Shown: piece by piece, positions 6,945 through 14,794 of the stretch
Layout of the letters: every line of letters starts with the position of its first letter
Position numbering within the stretch: position 1 is the stretch's first letter
Origin: Oscillospiraceae bacterium
GTDB taxonomy: Bacteria; Bacillota; Clostridia; Oscillospirales; Oscillospiraceae
Direction of reading: 5' to 3'
Assembly (NCBI GenBank): GCA_015067785.1
Contig: SVLR01000013.1
Span: 1-52,335, forward strand
Length of the DNA: 52,335 nucleotides
Made by a program: the position numbers and the translations under genes
The notes under the pieces: generated by a model
What the model saw: the letters and a program-made list of their open reading frames with translations, nothing else
Databases searched by the model: none
Told to the model about the DNA's origin: nothing

Positions 6945-8309
6945 TTACTTTGTAATATCTCTTGCTACATGGACGCCGCTGGCGGAGGCGTGGGAGAGGG
7001 AGTGGGTGATGCCGCTGCCGTCACCGATGATGTAAAGACCGGAGTGGCAGGACTCTAACTTTTCGTTGACCTCGACTTCCATATTGTAGAACTTGACCTC
7101 CACACCGTAAAGGAGCGTATCGTCGTTGGCAGTACCGGGGGCAACTTCGTCCAGAGCATAGATCATCTCGATGATGCCGTCCAAGATCCGCTTGGGAAGC
7201 ACCAAGCTGAGGTCACCGGGGGTCGCCTGCAATGTGGGGGTGATGAAGGCTTCCTCGATCCGCTTGGGGGTGGAGCGCTGACCGCGGATCAGGTCGCCGA
7301 AGCGCTGAACGATGACACCGCCACCGAGCATATTGCTAAGCCTTGCAATAGATTCGCCGTAGCCGTTGGAGTCCTTAAAGGGCTCGGAAAAATGCTTGGC
7401 AACGAGGAGGGCGAAGTTGGTATTTTCGGTTTGCAGCGTGGGATCGTCGTAGCTGTGACCGTTGACAGTAATGATGCCATTGGTGTTCTCATTGACCACG
7501 GCGCCACGGGGATTCATACAGAAGGTACGGACCTTGTCGCCGTACTTTTCGGTGCGGTAGACGATCTTGCTTTCGTACAGTTCGTCGGTGATATGGGCAA
7601 AAACGGCGGCGGGCAGCTCTACACGGACACCGATGTCCACACGGCTGGACTCTGTGGGGATCTCCAGCTCCTTACAGACCTTTTCCATCCACTTACTGCC
7701 GCTGCGACCAACGGAAACAATACATTTTTCGCAGGTATAAGTGCCTTTTTCGCATTCTACTGCATAACCGCCGTCTGTGGTCTTCAGGGACTGGACGGGG
7801 GTGTCGAAGAAGAAATCCACCTTATCCTGCAAATAGGCATAAAGGTTTTCCAGCACCACATAGTTTACATCCGTGCCCAAATGACGCACCGATGCGTCCA
7901 AAAGATGGAGATTGTGCTGGATGCAGACGGTCTTAAACCGGGTGCCGGCGGTGGAGTAGAGCTTGGTGCCCTCACCGCCGAATTTCAGGTTGATCTCGTC
8001 TACATAGCGCATCAGCTCCAGCGCCCGCTTCTTGCCGATATATTTATAAAGCGTACCGCCAAAGTCGTTGGTAATATTATATTTGCCGTCGGAAAATGCG
8101 CCCGCACCGCCAAAGCCGCTCATAATGCTGCAGCTTTTGCAGCTGATGCAGGATTTGACCTTGTCACCGTCAATTGGGCAGCGACGCTTATTCAGGGCAT
8201 GACCGGCCTCGAAAACCGCGACCCTTAGTTTGGGATTATGCTGCTGCAGCTCGTAAGCGGCGAAAATACCGCCGGGACCTGCGCCGATAATGATCACATC
8301 ATAATTCAT
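6945..8309 (-). CDS. FAD-dependent oxidoreductase (COG2509-like)
   Basis: 454 residues from the ATG at 8309, nine bases after AGGAGGA; the reading frame extends further upstream only through the promoter. The N terminus holds the dinucleotide-binding motif IIIGAGPGGIFAAYEL. Next come a cysteine cluster, CISCKSCSIMSGFGGAGAFSDG, typical of the uncharacterised FAD dehydrogenases of COG2509, and a second FAD contact, LYIIGDGSGITHSLSHASAS, near the C terminus. It is likely cytosolic; the substrate is not known for the family. CxxCKSC could be a redox-active pair or a metal site. It is transcribed alone. Confidence 0.85.
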   Translation of the reverse strand: MNYDVIIIGAGPGGIFAAYELQQHNPKLRVAVFEAGHALNKRRCPIDGDKVKSCISCKSCSIMSGFGGAGAFSDGKYNITNDFGGTLYKYIGKKRALELMRYVDEINLKFGGEGTKLYSTAGTRFKTVCIQHNLHLLDASVRHLGTDVNYVVLENLYAYLQDKVDFFFDTPVQSLKTTDGGYAVECEKGTYTCEKCIVSVGRSGSKWMEKVCKELEIPTESSRVDIGVRVELPAAVFAHITDELYESKIVYRTEKYGDKVRTFCMNPRGAVVNENTNGIITVNGHSYDDPTLQTENTNFALLVAKHFSEPFKDSNGYGESIARLSNMLGGGVIVQRFGDLIRGQRSTPKRIEEAFITPTLQATPGDLSLVLPKRILDGIIEMIYALDEVAPGTANDDTLLYGVEVKFYNMEVEVNEKLESCHSGLYIIGDGSGITHSLSHASASGVHVARDITK

Positions 8310-8363
8310 AGAGTTGTCCTCCTGATATTTTTCGGGGGGCTGTGCAAGCGCACGTACCAAAAC

Positions 8364-8392
8364 AGTATAACATACTTTCCGGCAAAAGTAAA
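8364..8392 (-). promoter_or_regulatory. Promoter for the FAD oxidoreductase
   Basis: Minus strand: TTTACT, 17 bp, TATACT. Confidence 0.6.
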
Positions 8393-8430
8393 TCCCGGTT
8401 GTGAGAGAAACCGGAATTTGCCGAAAAAGC

Positions 8431-8459
8431 TTGCAATTGCCAGCGGACAATGTTACAAT
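8431..8459 (+). promoter_or_regulatory. Promoter for the EamA transporter
   Basis: TTGCAA, 17 bp, TACAAT, divergent from the oxidoreductase promoter. Confidence 0.65.
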
Positions 8460-8508
8460 ACTCGCAACCAAAAGTCAAGACTTTTCTTTGAAAAAGAGGG
8501 AAAATATT

Positions 8509-9399
8509 ATGTTCGGATACTTGTTTTTAGCCGGTGCGGTGCTCTCCAGCGCGGCAAGAGGCTTTTGCGCAAAGAAAACAAGCGGCTATACGCCCAGTGC
8601 TGCCGCTGCAGTCTTTACCAATATCATTCGTTTGCTGCTCAGCTCTGTGGCAGCGCTGCTCTTTGTGCTGGTAACTACGGATATCAGCGCCTTGGTGCCC
8701 ACGCCCAAAATGCTGCTCATTTCCCTCCTTGCCGGCGTATCCACAGCGGTGCTGCTGGTTTCCTGGTTGTTAGCGGCAAGAAAAAGTGCCTATATGATGC
8801 TGGACATTTTTCTCACGATGGGCGTGCTGCTTCCTATGATCGGCAGCAGTATTTGGTTCGGCGAGCAGGTAAAGCTGACCCAATGGATCGGCTTTGGTAT
8901 TCTTTTGGTGGCAGTCATTATTATGTGTTCTTATAATAACACCATCAAGACGAAGATCACCCTTTCGTCACTGGTGCTTTTGCTGATCGCCGGTATCTCC
9001 AACGGCGCTGCCGATTTCTCCCAGAAGATCTTCATTAAGCTGATTCCCGACGGTAACATTGCGGCCTTTAATTTCTATACCCAGCTGATCGCTACGGTGG
9101 TGCTGGTCATCACTTGGTTTGTTGTTCCAAAAGAGCCGGATACCGTCAAGAAAATAGAATTTAAGAAGATCTTCGGCTACTTGACGGTTATGGCTATCAG
9201 CCTCTTTACTGCCAGCTATTTTAAGACCTTAGCGGCAAACGAGCTGCCTGCGGCGCTGGTCTATCCTCTCAACCAAGGCTCGTCCCTCATCATTTCTGCC
9301 CTGATGGCGGCAATGTTCTTTAAGGAAAAGATCAACCTAAAGGCGGTCGTTGGCATCATTTTGGCATTTGTAGGACTTATCACCATCAATGTTTTATAA
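8509..9399 (+). CDS. EamA/DMT family transporter
   Basis: 296 residues, about ten hydrophobic helices arranged as two repeats of five, the architecture of the drug/metabolite transporter superfamily. The start MFGYLFLAGAVLSSAARGF follows AGAGGG. Near the C terminus is ELPAALVYPLNQGSSLIISA followed by a helix ending FFKEKINLKAVVGIILAFVG, the classic end of EamA domains. The substrate is unknown. It is a single gene between its own promoter and a terminator. Confidence 0.85.
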   Translation: MFGYLFLAGAVLSSAARGFCAKKTSGYTPSAAAAVFTNIIRLLLSSVAALLFVLVTTDISALVPTPKMLLISLLAGVSTAVLLVSWLLAARKSAYMMLDIFLTMGVLLPMIGSSIWFGEQVKLTQWIGFGILLVAVIIMCSYNNTIKTKITLSSLVLLLIAGISNGAADFSQKIFIKLIPDGNIAAFNFYTQLIATVVLVITWFVVPKEPDTVKKIEFKKIFGYLTVMAISLFTASYFKTLAANELPAALVYPLNQGSSLIISALMAAMFFKEKINLKAVVGIILAFVGLITINVL

Positions 9400-9400
9400 G

Positions 9401-9434
9401 AAAAAGGCTTGACCAAATCGGTCAAGCCTTTTTC
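9401..9434 (+). terminator. Terminator after EamA
   Basis: AAAAAGGCTTGACC pairs with GGTCAAGCCTTTTT around AAATC. Confidence 0.85.
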
Positions 9435-9508
9435 TCGGGTCGATATGGGCATCGCCCCCTACAAACATTTACAATACATATTGTAGGGGCGGATGCCTCC
9501 ATCCGCCC
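9435..9508. repeat. Intergenic repeat, GTAGGGGCGGATG family
   Basis: GGGCATCGCCCCCTACA, a short AT spacer, then TGTAGGGGCGGATG and the palindrome GGATGCCTCCATCC. Similar CCCCTACA/TGTAGGGG pieces bearing short palindromes recur at 19094-19240, 23920-23942, 25391-25416 and 43124-43147. Confidence 0.6.
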
Positions 9509-9509
9509 G

Positions 9510-9632
9510 TTAGAATAATGTCGTTATCCAATAAATAAATCCATATACTACCGATGCTGAAACACCGTACACGATCACAGGCCCAGCAATCGTAAACATC
9601 TTCGCGCCGACGCCAAGAATGAAGCCTTCTGC
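9510..9632 (-). pseudogene. 3' fragment of a second spoVAC
   Basis: The minus strand encodes EGFILGVGAKMFTIAGPV and on to ITTLF plus stop, which matches the last 39 residues of the intact SpoVAC at 11189-11626 with a single Leu/Phe difference. At DNA level I count about 24 mismatches in about 120 bases, nearly all at third codon positions. Upstream of residue E the frame is unrelated to SpoVAC and no start with a ribosome binding site is seen. The fragment is therefore the end of a once-functional, diverged spoVAC gene, not a recent copy. Confidence 0.85.
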
Positions 9633-9710
9633 TTGTGTCAACTTAGGACCCATTACTTCGTGTTCTGTTAGGACTAAATTTTTGCGGAATAATGGTCGAA
9701 TAAGTAGCAG

Positions 9711-9738
9711 AACAGGCTTACCAATCGGCAAGCCTGTT
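9711..9738 (-). terminator. Hairpin after the HEAT-like gene
   Basis: AACAGGCTT.CC pairs with GG.AAGCCTGTT around GATT just beyond the stop codon of the minus-strand gene at 9746. The T-tract is weak. Confidence 0.6.
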
Positions 9739-9745
9739 CCTTTCA

Positions 9746-11038
9746 TTATTTTAACCGTTTTGCTGCCATGCGGCGAATATCGTCATTGCTGTCATACAGA
9801 CATTCTTCCAAAATCTCCTTTGTCAGCATCCGGTGTTTGGACATATACACCAGTGCAGATTCCCGACAAAAAGAGCAGGGATTATACTCGTACAGTAACG
9901 GCAATAGGTGCTTGGGGTGTGAGATTCCGCTGTCCTTATAAAATGCACGACAGATATCCAACCCAGCAGCATGAACATCGTCCCAGTCTTTTGCAGCGAT
10001 CAGTTCCTGCAATAATTCTTCCAGCAGGTCAGCATCTTCCGGTGCATAGTTTGTCACCAAAAGTGCAAAGTTCTCCGGTGTACGGATCCCAGATTTTGCA
10101 TTATTTATCGCAAATGCACGCACAGCAGGATACCGGATATTCTCCAACGCTCTCCACGCTGCATTTTGCAATTCCTCGCATTCCGATTTGGTATCTTTAA
10201 TAATTGGCTGTGGATCGTCGGGATATGAGCAGCAATAAAACGCAGACAGTGCCTCTGCACGCAATTCCGGTTGCTTTTGTTCCCGGTACGCAAGTGCGTA
10301 CCGTTCCACGGTTTCCTTGTCTGCCTTTCGGGCAAGCCACCGAGACAATCGGACACCAGCATATGTTTCTGGTGACAGGGTCTGCCGCTGTTTCTGGTGT
10401 TCTTCCTGGGTATCAATATCTGCCTGCTCTCTTTTTATAAAGCAAGCGATGTTCTTATCCTTTCGGGCAGCGGCTTCCATCGTTTTTCTATACTGTCCAC
10501 CTTTCGACGAGTAAAACCACGCAAAATCCCCGTCGCACATATATTTCTTTTCTTGATACAGCCTACCAAAATCTTTGGCAATACGTAGAAACGATGTACG
10601 GTCAACTGCCAATGTCAAACCGAGCTGCTCCAAATCTGACAGTTCGTGAAATATCCGGTTTGGTCTGCGTTTTAGGGCAAACATTGCAGCGAGTATTTCC
10701 TGATACTTTTCTTCTAATGCTTGCCGGGCAGATGCACATCCGTCCATCGCAAAAAACATCAGAACCTCGCTCAGATGGAGCAAATCCCAGCTACCGTTTG
10801 GACGATACTTTCTAAGTGCTTCTGCTGTGGTGGAAATAAAGGTTTCCTTATCGGGATATGTATTTGCCATCGTATAGGTGTACCACGATCTTGTTCCCTC
10901 ACTTTGGGCATCGTAAGCAAAATTCCTTTTACATGCCCAAAGGACAAGTTCGCGATATTTTTCCGGCTCTTTCCGGACAGCGATCACACATCTACCAAGA
11001 CCGCGAAGCATCGCCTCTTTGAATTCCTTTTTTGTCAT
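9746..11038 (-). CDS. Hypothetical HEAT-repeat-like protein, 430 aa
   Basis: Start at the ATG at 11038, directly after GGAGG. The protein is helical throughout. The C-terminal half has repeated helix pairs with HEAT-like spacing (ELQNAAWRALENIRYPAVRA; LLPLLYEYNPCSFCRESALV; ECLYDSNDDIRRMAAKRL), ending in a helix that closes the solenoid. The N-terminal part contains basic and aromatic residues (WYTYTMANTYPDKETFI). No catalytic or membrane motif is visible, so a scaffold or binding role is likely; the partner is unknown. It lies between the intact spoVAC and the spoVAC 3' fragment, which suggests it arrived as a cassette. Confidence 0.7.
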   Translation of the reverse strand: MTKKEFKEAMLRGLGRCVIAVRKEPEKYRELVLWACKRNFAYDAQSEGTRSWYTYTMANTYPDKETFISTTAEALRKYRPNGSWDLLHLSEVLMFFAMDGCASARQALEEKYQEILAAMFALKRRPNRIFHELSDLEQLGLTLAVDRTSFLRIAKDFGRLYQEKKYMCDGDFAWFYSSKGGQYRKTMEAAARKDKNIACFIKREQADIDTQEEHQKQRQTLSPETYAGVRLSRWLARKADKETVERYALAYREQKQPELRAEALSAFYCCSYPDDPQPIIKDTKSECEELQNAAWRALENIRYPAVRAFAINNAKSGIRTPENFALLVTNYAPEDADLLEELLQELIAAKDWDDVHAAGLDICRAFYKDSGISHPKHLLPLLYEYNPCSFCRESALVYMSKHRMLTKEILEECLYDSNDDIRRMAAKRLK

Positions 11039-11149
11039 ATTACCTCCGGTAAAATTCTTATTTTGCCGGAACCTCTCCGGCGATTTCCAAGCTACTATGT
11101 ACAAGCATAGAAAACACCTCCCTTATTGTTATGTAATAATTGTAGCATA

Positions 11150-11183
11150 AGAAAAAGCAAACCGCAACCAAAATGGTTGCGGT
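11150..11183 (-). terminator. Terminator after spoVAC
   Basis: On the minus strand ACCGCAACCA pairs with TGGTTGCGGT, followed by TTGCTTTTTC. Confidence 0.8.
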
Positions 11184-11188
11184 GCATT

Positions 11189-11626
11189 CTAAAATAAAGT
11201 TGTAATCCAATAAATCAAGCCATAGACCACGCTGGCAGACACACCATACACGATGACAGGTCCTGCAATTGTGAACATCTTCGCGCCGACGCCCAGGATG
11301 AAGCCCTCTGTCTTAAATTCCACGGCGGGGGAGGCGATGGCGTTGGCAAAGCCGGTGATGGGCACCAGCGTGCCGGCGCCTGCGTGTTTTGCAAGGTTAT
11401 CGTATAAGCTAAGGCCTGTGAAAAAGGCTGAGAGCGCCACCAATGTCATGGAGGTGGCTGTGGATGCGTCAGTTTTTTCCATATTTAAGGCGAGGTAGCC
11501 ATTCATAATCAGCTGACCCAGCGTACAAATTAAACCGCCTACCAAAAAGGCAAGGGCGCAGTCCTTGCGTAAGGGCGATTTGGGCGCAAGGTCACCCACC
11601 AGCTTGCTGTATTCCTTTTCTGTCAT
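11189..11626 (-). CDS. spoVAC: Stage V sporulation protein AC
   Basis: 145 residues, the normal length. It is an inner spore membrane protein needed for uptake of dipicolinic acid into the forespore and its release at germination. Seen in the sequence: an N-terminal cytosolic KSPLRKDCALAFLVGGLICT, four or so hydrophobic helices, the family block LVPITGFANAIASPAVEFKTEG (shown only as a pattern), and GAKMFTIAGPVIVYG near the end. The ATG follows GGAGGG. It is not next to spoVAD or spoVAE within this window, where the three normally cluster. A hairpin covers its ribosome binding site, and its 3' end recurs at 9510-9632. Confidence 0.93.
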   Translation of the reverse strand: MTEKEYSKLVGDLAPKSPLRKDCALAFLVGGLICTLGQLIMNGYLALNMEKTDASTATSMTLVALSAFFTGLSLYDNLAKHAGAGTLVPITGFANAIASPAVEFKTEGFILGVGAKMFTIAGPVIVYGVSASVVYGLIYWITTLF

Positions 11627-11631
11627 AAGAT

Positions 11632-11658
11632 CCCTCCGGCGATAGTTTTACCGGAGGG
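11632..11658 (-). promoter_or_regulatory. Hairpin enclosing the spoVAC ribosome binding site
   Basis: In the mRNA sense, CCCTCCGG pairs perfectly with CCGGAGGG around an 11-nt loop. The right arm contains the GGAGGG that serves as Shine-Dalgarno for spoVAC, so the folded leader would hide it. On the opposite strand the same hairpin is followed by a T-run and could be a terminator. Confidence 0.5.
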
Positions 11659-11670
11659 GAATTTTTTATG

Positions 11671-11704
11671 CAAAAAAAAGAAAACCCTCCCCTTTGGGGA
11701 GGGT
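11671..11704 (-). terminator. Terminator for the rnc operon, derived from a repeat
   Basis: On the minus strand CCCTCCCC-AAA-GGGGAGGG is followed by TTTTCTTTTTTTT. It is the outer palindrome of the repeat pair at 11685-11782. Confidence 0.75.
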
Positions 11705-11782
11705 GGCCGAGCGAAGCGAGGTCGGGTGAGGTTTTTATACCTCATCCACCGCTGCGCGGTCCCCCTTCCCCGAAGGGGAAGG
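11685..11782. repeat. Inverted pair of CCTTCCCC-family repeats
   Basis: Two units face each other around TTTTTATA. Each has an outer CC(C/T)TCCCC..GGGGA(G/A)GG palindrome, a short stem-loop (CCGAGCGAAGCGAGG; ACCGCTGCGCGGT) and a GGTGAGG or GATGAGG edge. Confidence 0.75.
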
Positions 11783-11786
11783 TATT

Positions 11787-12458
11787 TTATTGCAATTTTT
11801 CAAGGGCGTTTCTTGCGGCATCCTGCTCGGCACGCTTTTTACTGCTGCCGATGCCTTCGCCCACAGAATTTCCGTTGACGCAAACCTGCACTACAAATTC
11901 CTTATTATGATCCGGACCGGATTCACGGATTAATTCGTAGGTAATGGTCTGCCCCTTTTTCTGCTGAATGAGCTCCTGAAATGCGGTTTTATAGTCCATA
12001 TTCCGGGGCTTTTCCGCAGTGACTGTTGTCAGCACGAATTTATGGATAAATTCCTTTGCCGGGGCAAAACCGCCGTCTAAGTAAATGGCGGCGATCACTG
12101 ACTCTACGGCATCTGCCAAGATAGAAGGCCGATTCTTGCCGCCGCTGATGGCTTCTCCATGACCTAAAAGTAGGTATTCCCCCAAACCCAGCTTTCTCGC
12201 AATAACGGCAAGACTGTTTTCGCAGACCATATCTGCACGAGACCGGGAAAGCTCGCCCTCGGGACGGTCAGGACAGGTGCGGTATAAATGCTCCGCTACC
12301 ACCATACCCAAAACCGAATCCCCCAAAAACTCCAGCCTTTCATTGCTTTTTAGGCTGTTATGGAAGCGCTCATTGGCAAAAGACGAGTGGGAGAGGGCGT
12401 TTTGCAGTAGCGTAATATCCCGGAAGCGGTAGCCGATGGCTTCTTCCAAACGATTCAT
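11787..12458 (-). CDS. rnc: Ribonuclease III
   Basis: 223 residues, normal length. It cleaves double-stranded RNA in rRNA processing and mRNA decay. The N-terminal catalytic domain contains the signature NERLEFLGDSVL (39-50) with metal-binding Glu43/Asp47, and DAVES (116-120). The double-stranded RNA binding domain fills the C terminus (MDYKTAFQELIQQKKGQ to KKRAEQDAARNALEKL). The ATG overlaps the plsX stop by four bases, so translation is probably coupled. It is the last gene of the six-gene minus-strand operon and is followed by a repeat-derived terminator. Confidence 0.97.
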   Translation of the reverse strand: MNRLEEAIGYRFRDITLLQNALSHSSFANERFHNSLKSNERLEFLGDSVLGMVVAEHLYRTCPDRPEGELSRSRADMVCENSLAVIARKLGLGEYLLLGHGEAISGGKNRPSILADAVESVIAAIYLDGGFAPAKEFIHKFVLTTVTAEKPRNMDYKTAFQELIQQKKGQTITYELIRESGPDHNKEFVVQVCVNGNSVGEGIGSSKKRAEQDAARNALEKLQ

Positions 12459-13474
12459 TCTGCCGCCTCCAATTTGGAAAGTCCCTCAGCAAGCTCTGCG
12501 GTGAAATCCCGCTCGGCGGCATCGGCAGCCTGACGGATGGCATTTGTAAAAGCCAGCTCGTCGGAAGAGCCGTGGGCTTTGATAACCGGCTTTTTGATAC
12601 CCAAGAACTGGGTCCCGCCGATCTCCCGGTAGTCCATCAGCTTCATAACGTCATCCACACCGGGCTTGCACAGTAGATAGCCAAGCTTGCTCCAAAAACT
12701 CCGTTTGAAGATCTTATGCTTCATAAGACTTCCCATGTACATAGCCGTGCCCTCGATAGATTTTAAGAGCACATTGCCGCTAAAGCCGTCGCAGACTACC
12801 ACATCCACACTGCCCAGCAAGGCATCTCTGCCTTCAATATTGCCAATAAAATTCAGAAGTCCCTTGTTGTGGGCATCGGTCAGCAGCGCGTGGGCTTCTT
12901 TTTGCAGGGGCGTACCCTTGGAGTCCTCGGAGCCAATGTTGAGAAGACCGACCCGGGGATTTTCCACACCCAGCTGCTTCTGAGAAAACAGAGAGCCTAC
13001 AAGACCGAACTGAAGCAAAAATTCCGGGGTGCATTCTGCGTTTGCACCGCAGTCTAATAAAATGGTTTTACCGCCTGCCTTGTTGGGCATAGCGGGACCC
13101 ATTGCGGCTCTGCGGATGCCCTTGACCCGCTTTACGATCAGGGTGGCACCGGATAGGAGCGCACCGGTACTGCCGGCAGAAATGCAGGCATCGCCGTCAC
13201 CGTCGGCAAGCATACGAAGTGCGACCATCATAGAAGAATTCTTCTTCTGCCGGACAACATTTGCCGGGTCATCGTGCATATCTACCACCTCGGTGGTATG
13301 GACGACGGAAATGTTTTCAGGAAGCTTGGTATGACCCTGCTCTTTGAGGATATCCCAAATCGCATCGCTGTCACCCACCAAGACAATCTCGTGTTTTTTA
13401 TCTGCATTCAGCGCACCTAAGACCGGTGCCTTCGGGGCGTGGTCACCGCCCATTGTGTCAAGAATGATCTTCAT
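12455..13474 (-). CDS. plsX: Phosphate acyltransferase PlsX
   Basis: 339 residues. It makes acyl-phosphate from acyl-ACP, the first step in phospholipid synthesis in Gram-positives, as a peripheral membrane protein. The opening MKIILDTMGGDHAPKAPV is the family signature; ISAGSTGALLSG and VVCDGFSGNVLLKSIEGTA are further conserved blocks. It lies between trmFO and rnc. The fapR/fabD neighbours found in Bacillus are absent here; plsX-rnc adjacency is a common remnant of that cluster. Confidence 0.96.
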   Translation of the reverse strand: MKIILDTMGGDHAPKAPVLGALNADKKHEIVLVGDSDAIWDILKEQGHTKLPENISVVHTTEVVDMHDDPANVVRQKKNSSMMVALRMLADGDGDACISAGSTGALLSGATLIVKRVKGIRRAAMGPAMPNKAGGKTILLDCGANAECTPEFLLQFGLVGSLFSQKQLGVENPRVGLLNIGSEDSKGTPLQKEAHALLTDAHNKGLLNFIGNIEGRDALLGSVDVVVCDGFSGNVLLKSIEGTAMYMGSLMKHKIFKRSFWSKLGYLLCKPGVDDVMKLMDYREIGGTQFLGIKKPVIKAHGSSDELAFTNAIRQAADAAERDFTAELAEGLSKLEAAE

Positions 13475-13489
13475 TATAAGACCCCTTTC

Positions 13490-14794
13490 TTAAATGCCCT
13501 CTGCGATCATCCTATCAATGATCTCAAGGGAACGGTTGGCAAGCGCCAGGTTTTTCTCAGCCTTTTTGTGGATTCGCTTCTCCAGCGGGGAGATCAGGCT
13601 GAAATTGATGTTCATAGGCTGGAAATCCTCCACCCGGCTGTCGCTGATGTAAAGACCCAGTGCGCCGATGGCGGTCTCCTTGGGGAAATCGGGAGGGGTT
13701 TCTCCCTTTAACCGGGCTGCCATTGCCACAGCCGCCAAATAGCCGGAGGCGGTGCTCTCCACATAGCCCTCCACACCGGTCATCTGTCCGGCGAAAGCAA
13801 CGCGCGGATCCCGACGGTCGGCATAATACCGATCCAGCAGCCGGGGAGACTGCAAAAATGTATTTTGGTGCATCACACCGTAGCGGACAAATTCTGCATT
13901 TTTAAGGGCGGGGATCATGGAAAAGACCCGCTTTTGCTCGCCGAATTTCAGGTGGGTCTGGAAGCCGACTAAGTTAAAGACGCTCTTTGCCGCATTGTCC
14001 TGCCGCAGCTGGACGACGGCATAAGGCTCTTTTCCGGTGGCAGGGTCAATAAGACCTACCGGCTTCAGCGGTCCAAAGCGCAGGGTGTCATAGCCCCGGC
14101 GACCTATTACCTCTACAGGCATGCAGCCTTCGAAAACATTTTTGTCCTCGAAGCCGTGGACCTCGGCTTCCTCTGCTGAAATGAGAGCCGCAAGGAATGC
14201 GTCATATTCCTCCTTGTTCATTGCGCAGTTGATGTAGTCCGGTGTGCCCCGGTCGTACCGAGACTGCCACCAAGCCTTTTCCATATCGATGGAATCGGCG
14301 GTGACAAGGGGCGCGGCTGCGTCAAAGAAATGGAGATAGCTTTCGCCAAAGTACTTACCGATGGCTTCCGACATTCCATCGGAGGTCAGCGGTCCGGTGG
14401 CAATGATGACGGGACCTACCGGCACTTCGGTAATTTCCTCGGAAAAAACAGTGATATTTGGGTGATTCTTGATCTTTTCTGTCACGAAATCAGAAAAACC
14501 CTGCCGGTCAACGGCTAAACAGCCGCCGGCTTCTACACGGGTGGCCTCTGCGCAGGAGAGGATCAAGCTGCCGCAGCGGCGCAGCTCTTCCTTGAGAAGA
14601 CCCACTGCGTTTTCCAGCCGGTCACCCCGAAGAGAATTGGAGCAGACCAATTCCGCAAAGGTATCTGCGTGATGGGCAGGGGAGCGCTTAATGGGCTTCA
14701 TCTCGTAAAGTGAGACGGCAAAGCCACGCTGGGCGAGCTGCCAGGCGGCTTCGCAGCCGGCAAGACCTGCGCCGATAACTTTTACCTCGGTCAT
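13490..14794 (-). CDS. trmFO: tRNA (uracil-54-C5) methyltransferase, folate/FAD-dependent
   Basis: 434 residues, normal length. It forms ribothymidine at position 54 of tRNA using methylenetetrahydrofolate and FADH2. The dinucleotide-binding motif VIGAGLAGCEAAWQLA is at 6-21. ELVCSNSLRGD places Cys51 where the family has its catalytic cysteine. GQMTGVEGYVESTASG lies in the C-terminal half. The start overlaps the topA stop by four bases; the topA-trmFO pair is conserved in Firmicutes. Confidence 0.97.
   Translation of the reverse strand: MTEVKVIGAGLAGCEAAWQLAQRGFAVSLYEMKPIKRSPAHHADTFAELVCSNSLRGDRLENAVGLLKEELRRCGSLILSCAEATRVEAGGCLAVDRQGFSDFVTEKIKNHPNITVFSEEITEVPVGPVIIATGPLTSDGMSEAIGKYFGESYLHFFDAAAPLVTADSIDMEKAWWQSRYDRGTPDYINCAMNKEEYDAFLAALISAEEAEVHGFEDKNVFEGCMPVEVIGRRGYDTLRFGPLKPVGLIDPATGKEPYAVVQLRQDNAAKSVFNLVGFQTHLKFGEQKRVFSMIPALKNAEFVRYGVMHQNTFLQSPRLLDRYYADRRDPRVAFAGQMTGVEGYVESTASGYLAAVAMAARLKGETPPDFPKETAIGALGLYISDSRVEDFQPMNINFSLISPLEKRIHKKAEKNLALANRSLEIIDRMIAEGI

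Noticed and set aside
7392..8228. 278-codon plus-strand frame inside the FAD oxidoreductase
   Set aside because: Antisense shadow of a recognised gene, with low-complexity Gly/Asp/Val composition.
9510..9746. 78-codon frame as an intact gene
   Set aside because: Only its last 39 codons match SpoVAC; the first part is unrelated, includes a terminator hairpin and has no ribosome binding site that fits. Treated as a pseudogene fragment.
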